The position numbers and the translations under genes were made by a program. From positions 14,103,505 to 14,167,504 of the forward strand of contig CM047427.1 in NCBI GenBank assembly GCA_026168455.1: DNA of 64,000 nt, in the 5' to 3' direction. This document shows positions 25,381 through 35,694 of this stretch, piece after piece (within the stretch, counting starts at the first letter, position 1; each line of letters begins with the position of its first letter). The DNA is from Theocolax elegans (Eukaryota > Arthropoda > Insecta > Hymenoptera > Cerocephalidae). The notes beneath the pieces were generated by a model. It ran no database searches. It was not told the DNA's origin and saw only the letters and a program-made list of their open reading frames with translations.

Positions 25381-25614
25381 GTTTAACAACTGGGCTCCAC
25401 TGCCGTTGCCTCCCCCCGCAAAGTAATGCCTTGCGGCGGCTCCCGCGGGGGAATAAAGGTAAGAAAAGAGGTGGAGTTTTAGTGGGTATGCCTATCGACA
25501 TCCTTCGGTAGGAGAGTCCCACACCCGGGGAGTCTCGCATGGCTCCAGTCATGGTGCATTAAGCATTTCTCCACCTCTTCGGAAAAAAAAAAAAAAAAAA
25601 AAACACACACACAC
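25381..25614 (+). mobile_element. 3' end of a truncated LINE with poly(A)
   Basis: About 200 bp of GC-rich sequence with CCCGCGGGGG and 'cacccggggagtc' ends in a 21-base A-run and (AC)n at 25583-25614. This is the shape of a 5'-truncated non-LTR retrotransposon. Its 3' text resembles R1-type ends of hymenopterans as far as I remember; no RT is present. It inserted into the minus-strand gene remnant. Confidence 0.6.
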
Positions 25615-25734
25615 ATTTGATTGATAAGTGTATGAGTCATGTGTAAGCGTCCAAATATTTAATCAATTACTATATATGACCGCTACAGTCTCATATACTC
25701 AATATAACGTAATGGGGTTACACACACACACACA

Positions 25735-25793
25735 CTTGAGTTAGAACCGGCCTGTGAGTTAGAACCGGCCTATGAGTTAGAACCGGCCTAGCT
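25735..25793 (+). repeat. Minisatellite, 18-bp unit, 3 copies
   Basis: 'gagttagaaccggcct' plus a two-base spacer, repeated three times, next to a short (AC)n run at 25721-25733. Confidence 0.9.
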
Positions 25794-26329
25794 TATCTAC
25801 TTATCATAAAGTAATTAAATTGTTGTTATTGTTGTTATCGAATAAAATGGTCTTTTTTAGGATGATTAGGATGAAAAATTTTATACGCACTTCGAGAGGG
25901 ATTCGCTAAAGACAGTAACTATCATCTCGAGAATAAACGCCTATTTTTCTCCCTTAATGAATAATTTGTACTTTTAGATACAAGTGCGAAAATGTTGATT
26001 AATATTTGCTCAAGTCAAAAATCATCTTTTGTGCTCGGATCGAACAATATTATTTGATATCGTATGCGTAAATGCGATTATTAAATTTAGAGCAGTGCGT
26101 AAAAAGCATTTAAAGAATTTGAAAAATGCTAATTACACACATTATATCAAAAATTATAGTTCGATACACATGCGAAAGATGATTCTCGACTCGCACGACT
26201 ATTAGCCTCGCGAGAATCAACACTTTCACACTTGTGTCAAATATACTATTATTTTATCATTAAAATAGTAATATTTACTATCTAATTTTTTTCTGCATAT
26301 ATATATTAATGTAAAAAATAAAATTTTTT

Positions 26330-26802
26330 CAGATTTTATCAAGCTCTTCAAATAATCAAGAGAGTATATTAACTGCTTTTGAAAGAGTTTCATCCTTTCA
26401 AGATAAATCATTATGAGATAATGAAGTGTATAATATACATTAAAGTGTAATGAATAATTTATTGTATTATATATTTTTACAAAATTTCACTTTTTCAACC
26501 AGGAAGATCGTTATCGGACGAAATAACAAACAATATTTTGTTTATGATTTGTAAGGATTTTATACCTTTTTCAACTGTTGAAAAAGAATGCTTTAAAACT
26601 TTATTAAAAAAATTGGCACCATTATACACAGTGCCTTCGACCAAAACAATTATTTTAAAGTTGGAGTCTAAATATAAAATTTTGAAAGAGCGTTTTGTAA
26701 AGGACATTGAAAACGCTTTTGTATACTGCATTACATGCGATAATTGGTCGGATGTATCGATGGAAAGCTACATGGGAGTTACGATTTATTTCTTCCAAAT
26801 GG
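26330..26802 (+). pseudogene. hAT transposase fragment (ZBED-like)
   Basis: From about 26505 the frame reads NNILFMICKDFIPFSTVEKE, then LAPLYTVPS, then ITCDNWSDVSMESYMGVT. These are the region just before and at the start of the hAT catalytic domain, where the conserved acidic residue lies in the D-NW segment. A matching upstream piece (SILTAFERVSSFQ) follows an acceptor-like TTTTTTCAG at 26330. The N-terminal BED finger and the whole C-terminal half are absent; homology stops at about 26802, where tRNA-like sequence begins. A dead fragment. Confidence 0.75.
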
Positions 26803-26850
26803 TAAACACCGGTTCGAATCCTGGCCCGAGTCATTCTCGTCACCGATATT
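26803..26850 (+). repeat. tRNA-like B-box fragment
   Basis: GGTTCGAATCC at 26811-26821 is an exact match to the internal B box of tRNA genes. The surrounding bases do not form a proper T-arm and no A box is seen upstream, so this is probably the tail of a tRNA-derived repeat, not a tRNA. Confidence 0.3.
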
Positions 26851-27073
26851 TAAGTATGTAAGAAGGAAGGAAATTAATAGGGATTTTAATAATTTGTTGA
26901 GGAAATTGGAGGATTGGAGTATGGAAGAAGTAAATAAAAGGAAGAAGAACGATACCACCATACCGCTACCGTTGTCCAACCATGTTTCCTACGTGAATCC
27001 TACACTATCTCCCGACGACCAGGTGATGGTCCCGACACTCCCACAGACTGACTTCATTTACATTAGACAATAA
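26851..27073 (+). other. Coding-like fragment, unidentified
   Basis: The frame reads NNLLRKLEDWSMEEVNKRKK and ends DFIYIRQ. It looks like protein sequence of a retroelement or transposon, but I recognise no domain. It lies directly before an LTR-like block, which would suit the 3' end of an internal region. Confidence 0.25.
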
Positions 27074-27079
27074 AGGACA

Positions 27080-28366
27080 GAAAAACCCTAAATGGTAATC
27101 CTTCTCCGAAACCGATGCACTCACCACATACAAAAGGAAAACCCGTTCGCCGTCGTGTAAACAAACGACGCCCGACTCACGTGCAACGGACTCGGCCGTC
27201 TGCTCGTGTACTAGGGTCAGCGCGGCAGAGAGGGGGGCGGCACTCGCTGCTCTCGCATATGCACACCGCGGCACATGGTGGCCCACCGAGGAGGGGAATG
27301 GTGGAATGAGCGGGAAATGGCCACATACAACGTGTGTGTATGAGAGAGAAGGAAGACCCACCTGTTGCATTGGTGGAGGCGCAAGTCGGTTCCTCAGCGA
27401 AATACGGGTTATTTCGCTGTTCCGTCACTGAGTAAATGGAGATTGGTACGGGAATAGATGGCGCGGACGGCGATAATATTTCTCTACCTCATTAATCCAA
27501 AGGATGTTATTGGTGAAAGAAATAAGGAAGAAGATGACTATTAGCGCAGCGCTACGATGAAGTACGAGGACGAGCGGGATGTTACAATTCCCGAAAGTCA
27601 TTCGTAGCTTGATCGTCTAATAGATTGGTACACCGAGCATACTCTTTCGTAGTTGAAGTATTTTGTTAGTTGATATTATATTGTAGTAGTTAAGCCGTTT
27701 ATTTCGAAGAGAATATTTTACACTGCGGTAAGTGGGCTACACGGCCATCACACTAATTTGGTAGAAACGAGTGAAAAGCTGGGGATTTCTTGCTCGCCGC
27801 GTACAGACCTTCTGCGAGTCCGTGTCGCCATTTTAATACGTGCCACGAATTATATAGTATTGGTCTTAATTAGTTGGGTTTATTTAGTGATTCGTATTGA
27901 TAATCTTCGAAGTAGCTCAATCGAGTTAAGTAATAATACAATATTATCGGTAACGAAGAACGGGAACTTCGTTTTATTGAATTTGTAACGGCGATCCACC
28001 GCAGTGATCAAAAATTGGAAATTTAAATATTGTTGAGGAAATAAATTTGATCTTTAATTTAATCTAACCAAATTGTCGAGTATTTAATTAATAAACCTCG
28101 AATCTCCTTAATTTGTTGTTATGTATATCCGGGGGAGACAGATTTCGTCGTTGGTTTCGCCACCTCCGTATTGGCGTTGGAGCCAGGTCCTGGAGAGTCT
28201 GACCGGGAAATATATTTGTTATTAGGTAAGACCTGGCATCCAGGAAATTATAAATACGGTTCTTACGGATCTGACTGATTATATATTATTAATAAAATTA
28301 ATTAAAGAGGAGTCGAGTAGCGTGGTATGCAGACCACGTAAGTGAGGACCCCGTTACAAAAGTTAT
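27080..28366 (-). mobile_element. LTR-like block, left edge uncertain
   Basis: The right end 'ggaccccgttaca' and much of 27550-28366 match, in the opposite orientation, the solo LTR at 31217-32269 (shared 'ccacctccgtattggcgttgg', 'gtgatc', 'tacgaggacgagcgggatgt'). No target duplication found at 28367. The GC-rich part 27080-27430 has no assignable coding sequence. Confidence 0.5.
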
Positions 28367-28925
28367 AAGCTCAAAGTAAATGTAAAATTTTATGTAATTT
28401 GGGCATTAGTGGGTTAATTAAGATTAAAATATATCTTCTAGGAGTTGTTTTAATTCGATTGTGACCAAAGATAATCCTTGTAAATAAAAAGTTGGATATG
28501 TACCTGTTATTCATGCACCTGTTTCAGACTACAGTACTATAAACACAATTTTATGCAATTATACAAATTTGTTAAACCAATAAATATATTTGAAACTGGT
28601 ATTGAATTATATAAAAAATTTAAAAGTGAGCGTTTTATTAAAAAAAACTGACTGATTTAATTAAAAGGACAAATTTTCTGAATTTTAAAACTGTTTGTAC
28701 TTCTGAAAAGCTAAATTTTGTAATTATCTTTTACAAAATCTTTTGAAGTATGATCTTTCTTACAATAATTCATTATTTGACGAGAGTGGATTGCCTTGAA
28801 AAGAAAATAATAAAATTTTGTTAATTCAAGAATTGGAAAAAGTTTTAAAAGATGTTCAAGTATATCTCGTTAAAAATGAAATTCAAAATAATTGTAAAAA
28901 ATTTCAGTAATTGTTTTCAACCAGA
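28367..28925. other. AT-rich DNA without recognisable features
   Basis: No open frame with a recognisable domain and no repeat seen. Confidence 0.4.
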
Positions 28926-28929
28926 ATTC

Positions 28930-29480
28930 ATCTAGTTTCATTGAAAGCAATATCTTGCTTCGCAGCTAGTATATAAATCCATGCACATAGATGAATGCCG
29001 CAATTATTTTTTCAGCTAGAATCTGCTGAAATTTGAGTAGGAATATCAGATGCTATATACATGTTCCAATCACTCAAATTCTGTTGGTCATTTTTGCAGT
29101 GTTTATTAATAAATCCACACAAACGCTCTATCCATTCGATCTTTGGCATATAGTGCAAGGAATCCAAATAGCAAATTAATTTACAAGGCAAACAAACAAC
29201 TATAAGAGACCAATGATTAATACCTGAATCAAATTCTCTATGAAGTAGTAGAACTCACAGATTACTTTCATTTATTTTAGAATGAATTACTCATTTCTGG
29301 TATCCTAGGCTAATATTGGGTGTATCTAGAATTGCATTTACAAGAAATGTTTTAAAAGGAACAATCTTTAAGTTACAATTTATTTTAGCAAAATCAGACA
29401 TTATTATATTAATAATATTATCATCAACTTCTTGTTAAGAGGCTAATGATTTAAAACTGATAGATGATAAAATAATTCTA
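28930..29480 (-). pseudogene. Ulp1/SENP-type (C48) cysteine protease pseudogene
   Basis: C48 proteases cleave SUMO or similar tags; many DNA transposons carry one. The minus strand reads NIINIIMSDFAKINCNLKIV, GINHWSLIVV (catalytic His before Trp), ICYLDSL (catalytic Asp), DIPTQ (oxyanion Gln) and NNCGIHLCAW (catalytic Cys before Gly). So the His-Asp-Gln-Cys order is complete. In-frame stops after GYQK, after NESN and between the Gln and Cys motifs show it is dead. A related protease lies on the other strand at 32834. Confidence 0.75.
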
Positions 29481-29609
29481 CTTTATAACATGAGGCTCTG
29501 CTCGTGCAAAAATTAATAAATAAAGTGGGCGTCGGGTCTTGAACCTCAAAATCATTCCGTACTTTTGAGGATGACTCTCAAAAGTTATTTAAACTTTTGA
29601 GGGTTAAGC

Positions 29610-29998
29610 ATTTATCACTATCAAAAGAAGATATTTTCCGTCTGGTATGAATATGATCGCCTAAACTGGATTATGACGACAAGTGTTGATTAAGCAAGAA
29701 ATCTGTATTTCTCATGTATTGTGTGTTACACTACTTAAATGTTGTTAATTTATTGCGAAATCTGCAAAAGCCATAGATTTAGAACGTTTAAGAAATGATA
29801 TTTTCAGTTATGCATAAATCTGATCGACGACAACGGATTATGATGACCAGTATTGACTTCACAAGAAATCGGTATTTTTCATGGCATCTGTGTCATACTA
29901 TGTACACGTTGTTAAATTATGACGAAATCCGAAATAGCCACACATTTATCACTATCAAAAGAAGATATTTTCAGTCTGGCATGAATATGATCGCTTAA
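29610..29998. repeat. Imperfect tandem repeat, units of about 150-330 bp
   Basis: 'atcactatcaaaagaagata' with 'atgaatatgatcgc' occurs at 29615 and 29948, and a diverged third version lies near 29800. The 67-codon plus-strand frame here is not a recognisable protein. Confidence 0.6.
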
Positions 29999-31276
29999 AC
30001 CGAATTCATTCTTACGAGGGCATTCTTACATTCGACAGCATTCATTATATCTTTAGGAATGGGTTGTATTTTTCTTGATTTTCCTCTAGCGCACATCATT
30101 TTTAAATTTTTTTTGCCAACCAGAATTTTTAAGAGCCTTCGTGTTATTTCTTTGGGGCTGTCGATCCATCTTTGAATATACGTAAGGTCGCTTTGATCAA
30201 TCCAAACGTTGTACACGCGACATAATTGGACTTTTTCACTGCTTAGTCGGCTGCATTTTTTGATAGGATCTTTATTCTGACAAGATAATAAAAATATTTA
30301 TATTTATTTAATTAAGCTGCTGAAAAACGACAAAGTTACAATAAACCTGAAACTAACATCATCATTGTTGTCATCTGGTTCGTTTCTTTCTACCTCTTCG
30401 TCTTCTATGTATATTCTTTCATTATCTCTTTGTTTCTCTCTGTTGTACTCTTGCTGTCTTTTTCTCAACTCTTCAAATTCACGTTTTCCTGTCTCTCTCT
30501 CTCTCTATCATAATCGTGCTGTAATTTTTTTCTTTCCTCTTCTTCCCGCTTACGTTGTCTTTCTTTATCAAACTCTAGCTTCAAACTTTCGTTCTCTTCT
30601 TTCATATTTTGTTGCTGTTTCTCTTTCTCTTATTTCTTTCGAATTTTGTTTCTGCTAACTTCTTTCCTTAATCTTTTCCAATTCTTGTTTTCGTCGTTCC
30701 TCTATTTCTTTTATCTTTTTAGGCTCTTCGCTTTCCTGCGGTTCTTAAATTATCATCCATCTCATCCTCATCAGTATTAGAATCGGTTTGACCATTATCT
30801 ATTTCAATGTTATCATTTAACTCGAAAGTTTCACATTGGTTTCGTGCAAGCTGTTAGCCTTTTTTTTTAACATTCTCTTTCTTCGTTAATTTTATATTTA
30901 ATTTTTCGGTCAGTAGAGATTCTTTAATATTTGTATTGCGTTTTTTTATAATTTCGTCTGTCTTATCTACGGTTAAATATTCTAAATATTTACAGTCAGC
31001 TGAAACATTTAAATTAATTTAAAATTTTTAAAGTAAATATTACGTGATATAGTAAATAAATTTTTTTATAAAATACGTATAAAAAATATCGATTAAAAAT
31101 AATAATAATTATATGTTTATGCATTATAAAACTTAAATTTATTTCAAAATTGTATAATAAACTAAAATAAATTAATGCAAGAAAAGTAAAAATGCAAAAT
31201 AAGTAATTAGTTACATTGTAACGTGGTCCTCACTTTCGTGGCCCGTAAACCACGCTACTCGATTCCACTTTATTAA

Positions 31277-31317
<41 letters not shown>

Positions 31318-32450
31318 TTTATAATTTACTGGACGTGGCTCCGACGCCAATACGGAGGTGGCGAAACCAACGACGAAATTTGGCTCCTTGAAGAATGTCC
31401 GACGGTAACTTATCGAGATATAAGGTTAATAAATTAAAGAACGCAATAATTTAATTGAATCAAATAGGCAATTACTCTGATTTATCAATTCAAAATCACC
31501 TCCAACTTTCGATCACTACGGGTGATCACCGTTACAATTTTTGAACAACGAAATAGATTTTACTAAATGAATTTCCGCGAGCTAGCCCGATCTTCCGATT
31601 ACCGATAATCTATTATAATTCGTAGGAGGTCTATACGCGACGCGTAAGAAATCCACGACGATTCTTCTAATTATTAGATTAATTAAAGGCCGTGCAGCCC
31701 ACTTACCGCAACGAAAAGAGATCTTCTTCAAAAATAAACTCTACTACTAGAACAATTATTGCTTTATGTAAATACTTCTACGGAACTACTATATGGAAAT
31801 TACTAGATGCGCTCGATGAGACTATCCGGCTACGAATGACGATCGGGACTCGTAACATCCCGCTCGTCCTCGTAGTTCTATCCTAACCTTATATGTATTC
31901 TAGTTTTATTTATTATCAACCTCTCAGGTAACCAAGACTACCAAGGAGCGGACCCAGGACCAAAAGGTTCACCCAGGACTCATCGCCTCGAGGGGGAATG
32001 GAATCACCATGGGCAGTACCCAGGTCTCATCGCCTCCAAGGACAGGACTCACAGGAATAGCATCGTTGGATCACCCAGGACTCATCGTCTCAAAGGTATG
32101 ATATTGTATTATAATCTTATTTCACTTATATCTATTTCCTCTACGCTAACCTTATAACTAACTATATACATACTAATAACTCTTTTTCTTATTTCAGGTA
32201 TGTCCCTTCGACAAGGCTTCCCTCCATACATAAATTATAAATTAATAATGGTGTGAGGTTTACCTCACAACATTTAAATAAAAAAATTACTTACGGTTCT
32301 TTTTTATAACCTTTGCTTCATACTTCTTTTTATCTTCATATAGAACTAAAGTTACATTCCCCTCTTTAACGTTAGGGAACAAATCATTTTCGCTCACTAC
32401 GCTCGTTATTTTTTGTTTACTCCATAAAACTAAAGCGTATATATTTAATA
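29999..32450 (-). pseudogene. BEN-domain protein gene remnant
   Basis: Pieces in order on the minus strand: YALVLWSKQKI ... VTLVLYEDKKKYEAKV (about 32450-32290, donor GTAAGT), then DCKYLEYLTVDKTDEI (about 30995-30864, after TTTCAG), then an acidic linker and a Glu/Arg/Lys-rich coiled coil (about 30860-30355), then KKCSRLSSEKVQLCRVYNVW followed by TYIQRW and TRRLLKILVGKKNL ... AMN-type end (30276-30002). The last part fits a BEN domain, a DNA-binding fold of chromatin and transposon proteins. Several frameshifts interrupt the coiled coil, and a solo LTR sits in the first intron. The plus-strand frame at 30365-30658 is only its antisense. Confidence 0.65.
31217..32269. mobile_element. Solo LTR, 1053 bp, with ACAT target duplication
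   Basis: Begins TGTAACGTGG and ends CCTCACA; ACAT flanks both sides (31213-31216 and 32270-32273). It contains (AT)n at 31278-31315 and a run of about four imperfect repeats of 'cccaggactcatcgcctc' at 31945-32090. It lies in an intron of the BEN-type remnant. Confidence 0.8.
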
Positions 32451-32833
32451 TTTTAAATTTCAATTACTAAAAAAAATTTATACCCTTGTGAAATATTTGC
32501 GAAGGAAATAGGTTATAAACAAAATAGAATGCAAAATTGATAATCGCGAACGTCGTACTTCATGCTAAAATACATGACACGAAGGTTAAGTATCTTATCG
32601 TATAACATATAAATCTGAATATACATGTGTATGTCTCTAATTTTGTATATACAATTGATATATACTTACAAATTTACAGTAACCTCAAAATTGTAACGTC
32701 GTTTTCCACTACAAAACAAAACAAATATAACATCCGAAGTGAACGCTGCTACATAATCAAAGCGGACGCTCCTTATCAGTCAGAGCGCTCGCTCCCACTC
32801 TCTCACTCGTGAACCGACCGGGCTTCCGTAGTT

Positions 32834-33517
32834 TTTGTACCATCAGATGATACAAGTATGATACTAGGAAATTTTTTCAACAAAAGATTAGAGAAAAATA
32901 GAAAAATTTGCAAAACTCCATTTGCAACTCCTAACATACTAATGCCGTATATGTATAACGGTCACAGAATGTTACTATTAGTAAATATAGAAGAACAAAC
33001 ACTTTCGCATTTAGACCCTTATATAGTCAGTGATTATTAAGAAAGAGCAATAGCAAAATTCAAAATCTTTACTAAAAATTGTGGATCAACAAGCGGTTTT
33101 AATAAATTGAAAAATATTAATTGGAAAATACATGAATTTTTTAAAAAACCATTCCAGTCGGAAAATGACGGACATAGCTGTGGAGTTTACATAATGTTTT
33201 ACTTACAATCTCTTGGAAAACAAAAAGAAATGGATATGAGTTTCGATGCAAACAATGATCGCAAAGAGATTGCATATGATTTACTTCTAAGAGCAGAAAA
33301 CGTTCAAAACAAATGTTTACACTGCTGCAAAATGATACAAGATAACAGTATTAAATGCTGTGAATGTAAAAGGTAATGCCACAAATTTTGTACTTATAAC
33401 TCAGAAATAAATACTGATGATAAAGAGAATTACTCGAAAGATTTAAATAAGAGAAAACGCATAATGCAATACAAAGGAATGCAACATTTTGCATGTAAAT
33501 TATGTATCAAACACTGA
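32834..33517 (+). pseudogene. Ulp1-type protease with C-terminal PHD-like finger, pseudogene
   Basis: The frame shows NGHRMLLLVN (His), LSHLDPY (Asp), PFQSENDGHSCGVYIM (Gln and Cys-Gly) in the order of the C48 catalytic site. It is followed by a Cys/His-rich tail CLHCC ... CCEC ... CHKFC ... CKLC (33314-33514), which fits a PHD finger or similar zinc fold. Stops at about 33037 and 33373 break the frame. The fusion of protease and zinc finger suggests a transposon-encoded accessory protein, not a host SENP. The start is not defined; protein-like sequence begins at about 32834. Confidence 0.65.
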
Positions 33518-33920
33518 GACGGATGCTAGTACTTAAGAATTTTGAATCATAAATGGGCTGTGTCAACTAATACTTATAGAAAATGAATGCTAATTAAAAT
33601 AGAGCATTCAACATCAGCAGGAAAGTGATGCTGAAGGCAATTTGTTAACAAGTGACAGGGATGTAAGTAAAAGTTCTTGCACTTGGTAAATTTATTGTCA
33701 TTGGAATCAAATTACATCATTGTTACAAAACAGGTAAGTCCAATGGTAATTACCAAAATAACAAGCGCACAAATAAAAGCATTACAATAGTCCATTTCTG
33801 TCCACAAAATAATATGCAAAAAATTTATTGCAAAAATAATATATGATCTCAATAAACACGGATTTTAATCTGATATTAAATGTTTGAACATTTCAAATTG
33901 TATTAAGATTCTTATTTATA
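33518..33920. other. AT-rich DNA without recognisable features
   Basis: Nothing recognisable apart from the direct repeat that starts at 33921. Confidence 0.4.
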
Positions 33921-33967
33921 TAGTGGTTCATACATTAGGCAAACATAATTCTTAGGTGAAGTAACAA
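33921..33967 (+). repeat. 47-bp direct repeat, left copy
   Basis: 'tagtggttcatacattaggc' and onward to 'gtaacaa'; the right copy at 34860-34906 differs at one base. The two copies bracket the Crypton pseudogene exactly. Confidence 0.85.
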
Positions 33968-34005
33968 ATAGTACATTACGACCCATGTCCGGAAAGTTGG
34001 ATTTC
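33967..34005. repeat. Half of palindromic module F3
   Basis: AATAGTACATTACGA with 'ggaaagttggatttc' matches the left arm of F3 (23663-23702). The rest of the palindrome is missing; the truncated recombinase follows. Confidence 0.7.
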
Positions 34006-34720
34006 GATGGAAGCAGTGGCCAGTATACCTTTTTGGGTCAGGTAAATTCAGGTAGGAAGCAATTTTTTCCGGGATTTCGCCAATTTTATGTCTTCCAATA
34101 GGTTGACGAGTGCGTTTACCTTCATGATAAGTAATAAAATATCTGCTGTGGGGTTGATCAGCTGGTCTCAATAAAATATATTTTTCAACTTTTTTGTGAA
34201 AAAGATTCCCAATTATAACTTGCCCAGCGTAATCATTTTTGTTACTGTTAATAGAAACTAAATATTTATCGCCTAAATTTTCGTACATCATTAACTTGCA
34301 CGTTTGTTATTTCATCGCAGCGCATACAACCACATATTCCAAATATAAGTACGCCCTGCAAAAATATGTAATTGAATGGAATGCAATAAGCAAAGTATTT
34401 AAAATGCGAATACATAAATAATTTATTACTTTCATGGCTAAATATGTAGAATCTGGAGCTTCATCAGTTTATAAAATTAACAATATTAATATTTTCTTTA
34501 ACATTCAGAGTATGTCGAAGCATACTCCATATGCTCCATAAAGTTAGCAGCTTTAGTTTTACTTTTAGTGTATTAAAGTAAACAATTAAATTATTTTCTT
34601 CTGAGTTAGAAAGTAAATTTTTATTTTCCTCTCGCCAATTTTGGTACGTATTATATACTAATAAGTATTGATCAGAAGACTTCTTTGGTAATATTTGACT
34701 TTGTACAATTTTAAATTATA
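33985..34720 (-). pseudogene. Crypton-type tyrosine recombinase pseudogene
   Basis: Exon 1 (about 34715-34430) reads DQYLLVYNTYQNWREENKN ... LWSIWSMLRHTLN ... APDSTYLAMK. Exon 2 (34355-33985) reads VLIFGICGCMRCDEITN (catalytic Arg), FHKKVEKYILLRP, FITYHEGK and YTGHCFHR (first His and Arg of HxxR). The intron lies at the same place as in the intact gene at 42385. There is a deletion of about 30 residues before the intron, a frameshift after NVQVND, and the gene stops dead right after HxxR. There it is joined to half of a palindromic module (33967-34005). Trp and Tyr of the active site are lost. Confidence 0.8.
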
Positions 34721-34859
34721 CGTTACGATTATAGTATTAGTATTATACGATTATACGCGATTAGATAAATGTAAATTCTTTACTATGGTTTCTTTATAGC
34801 GGGATCAATATTCGTCATACAGTGGCCCATTTGCAAAATGAGCGGAAGTAATGAGAGAT

Positions 34860-34906
34860 TAGTGGTTCATACATTGGGCAAACATAATTCTTAGGTGAAG
34901 TAACAA
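34860..34906 (+). repeat. 47-bp direct repeat, right copy
   Basis: 46 of 47 bases equal to 33921-33967. Confidence 0.85.
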
Positions 34907-35694
34907 TAAATTTTTTTTATTATAAAAGAGTAGCGCCTTTGGCTTCTTGATAGTAATATCTTTATGTGTAATATAGTGAACATAGATATATTCTTCTGGT
35001 AGACTAAAAATGTAATGCGCTGAAGCTGTGGTCATATAGTGAATTTACTTTAAAAATTTAAAATCCTACGTGAATAAGTCGTATTCAATTTTGGAGCAAT
35101 CCTAAAAAATGTAACACGTCATAAATGCTTTTTTTATTGTTTTTTCTATTTGTTAGTAAAGAAAAGTCAAGACTGATTTAGCCGGAATTCATACTCGCGC
35201 AGTAAATTTTGTGCCACAATGGCATTTTTATATAAATAAGTAAAATAGAGAAATTTGCGTGGGTGAAACTAGCAAATAAAAATCTATTGAATTCATTAAA
35301 AATATAATTTTTCTCGCCCAGGCAAAAGTTTTTAAATTAATATAGAATTTTGTCGGTCTTGCTGAGCTAAAGTCTAACGACTCTAAGAACTCCAAGTTGC
35401 TCGCTCGAAAAGGCACGACAATTCACCGCGTATCAATCCCGAGGACAACATTATGAAGGCCACAAGTCTATATCTATTGAATTCAAATTTTTTTATACAA
35501 TACCTCAACGGCTTAGCCTGTTAACACACAAAAAGATGCATAGTTTAGTTTATTGTTTTCGATTCTTATGACAGAGCAAATATAAATAAACCGTCTGCAT
35601 TTATTTTATTGTTGAATACACGTAACCTCCCTAATCCGATATACTATACTAAAAGTATTAAAAATGTCAAAAAATTGATTGTTTTTTCTTTGAG
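34907..35694. other. AT-rich DNA, no clear gene
   Basis: No recognisable domain on either strand; upstream intron or flank of the SET-domain gene that starts at 35695. Confidence 0.4.

Noticed and set aside
26803..26850. tRNA gene
   Set aside because: Only a B box; T-arm does not pair and no A box or acceptor stem is visible.
27005..27428. 121-codon minus-strand frame in a GC-rich segment
   Set aside because: No domain, lies in LTR-like DNA, overlaps other frames.
28953..28959. Another GCTTCGC site as a palindromic module
   Set aside because: No long arms around it; treated as chance occurrence of the heptamer.
30365..30658. 97-codon Ser/Phe/Leu-rich plus-strand frame with apparent membrane segments
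   Set aside because: Antisense of the Glu/Lys-rich coiled coil of the BEN-type gene on the minus strand.
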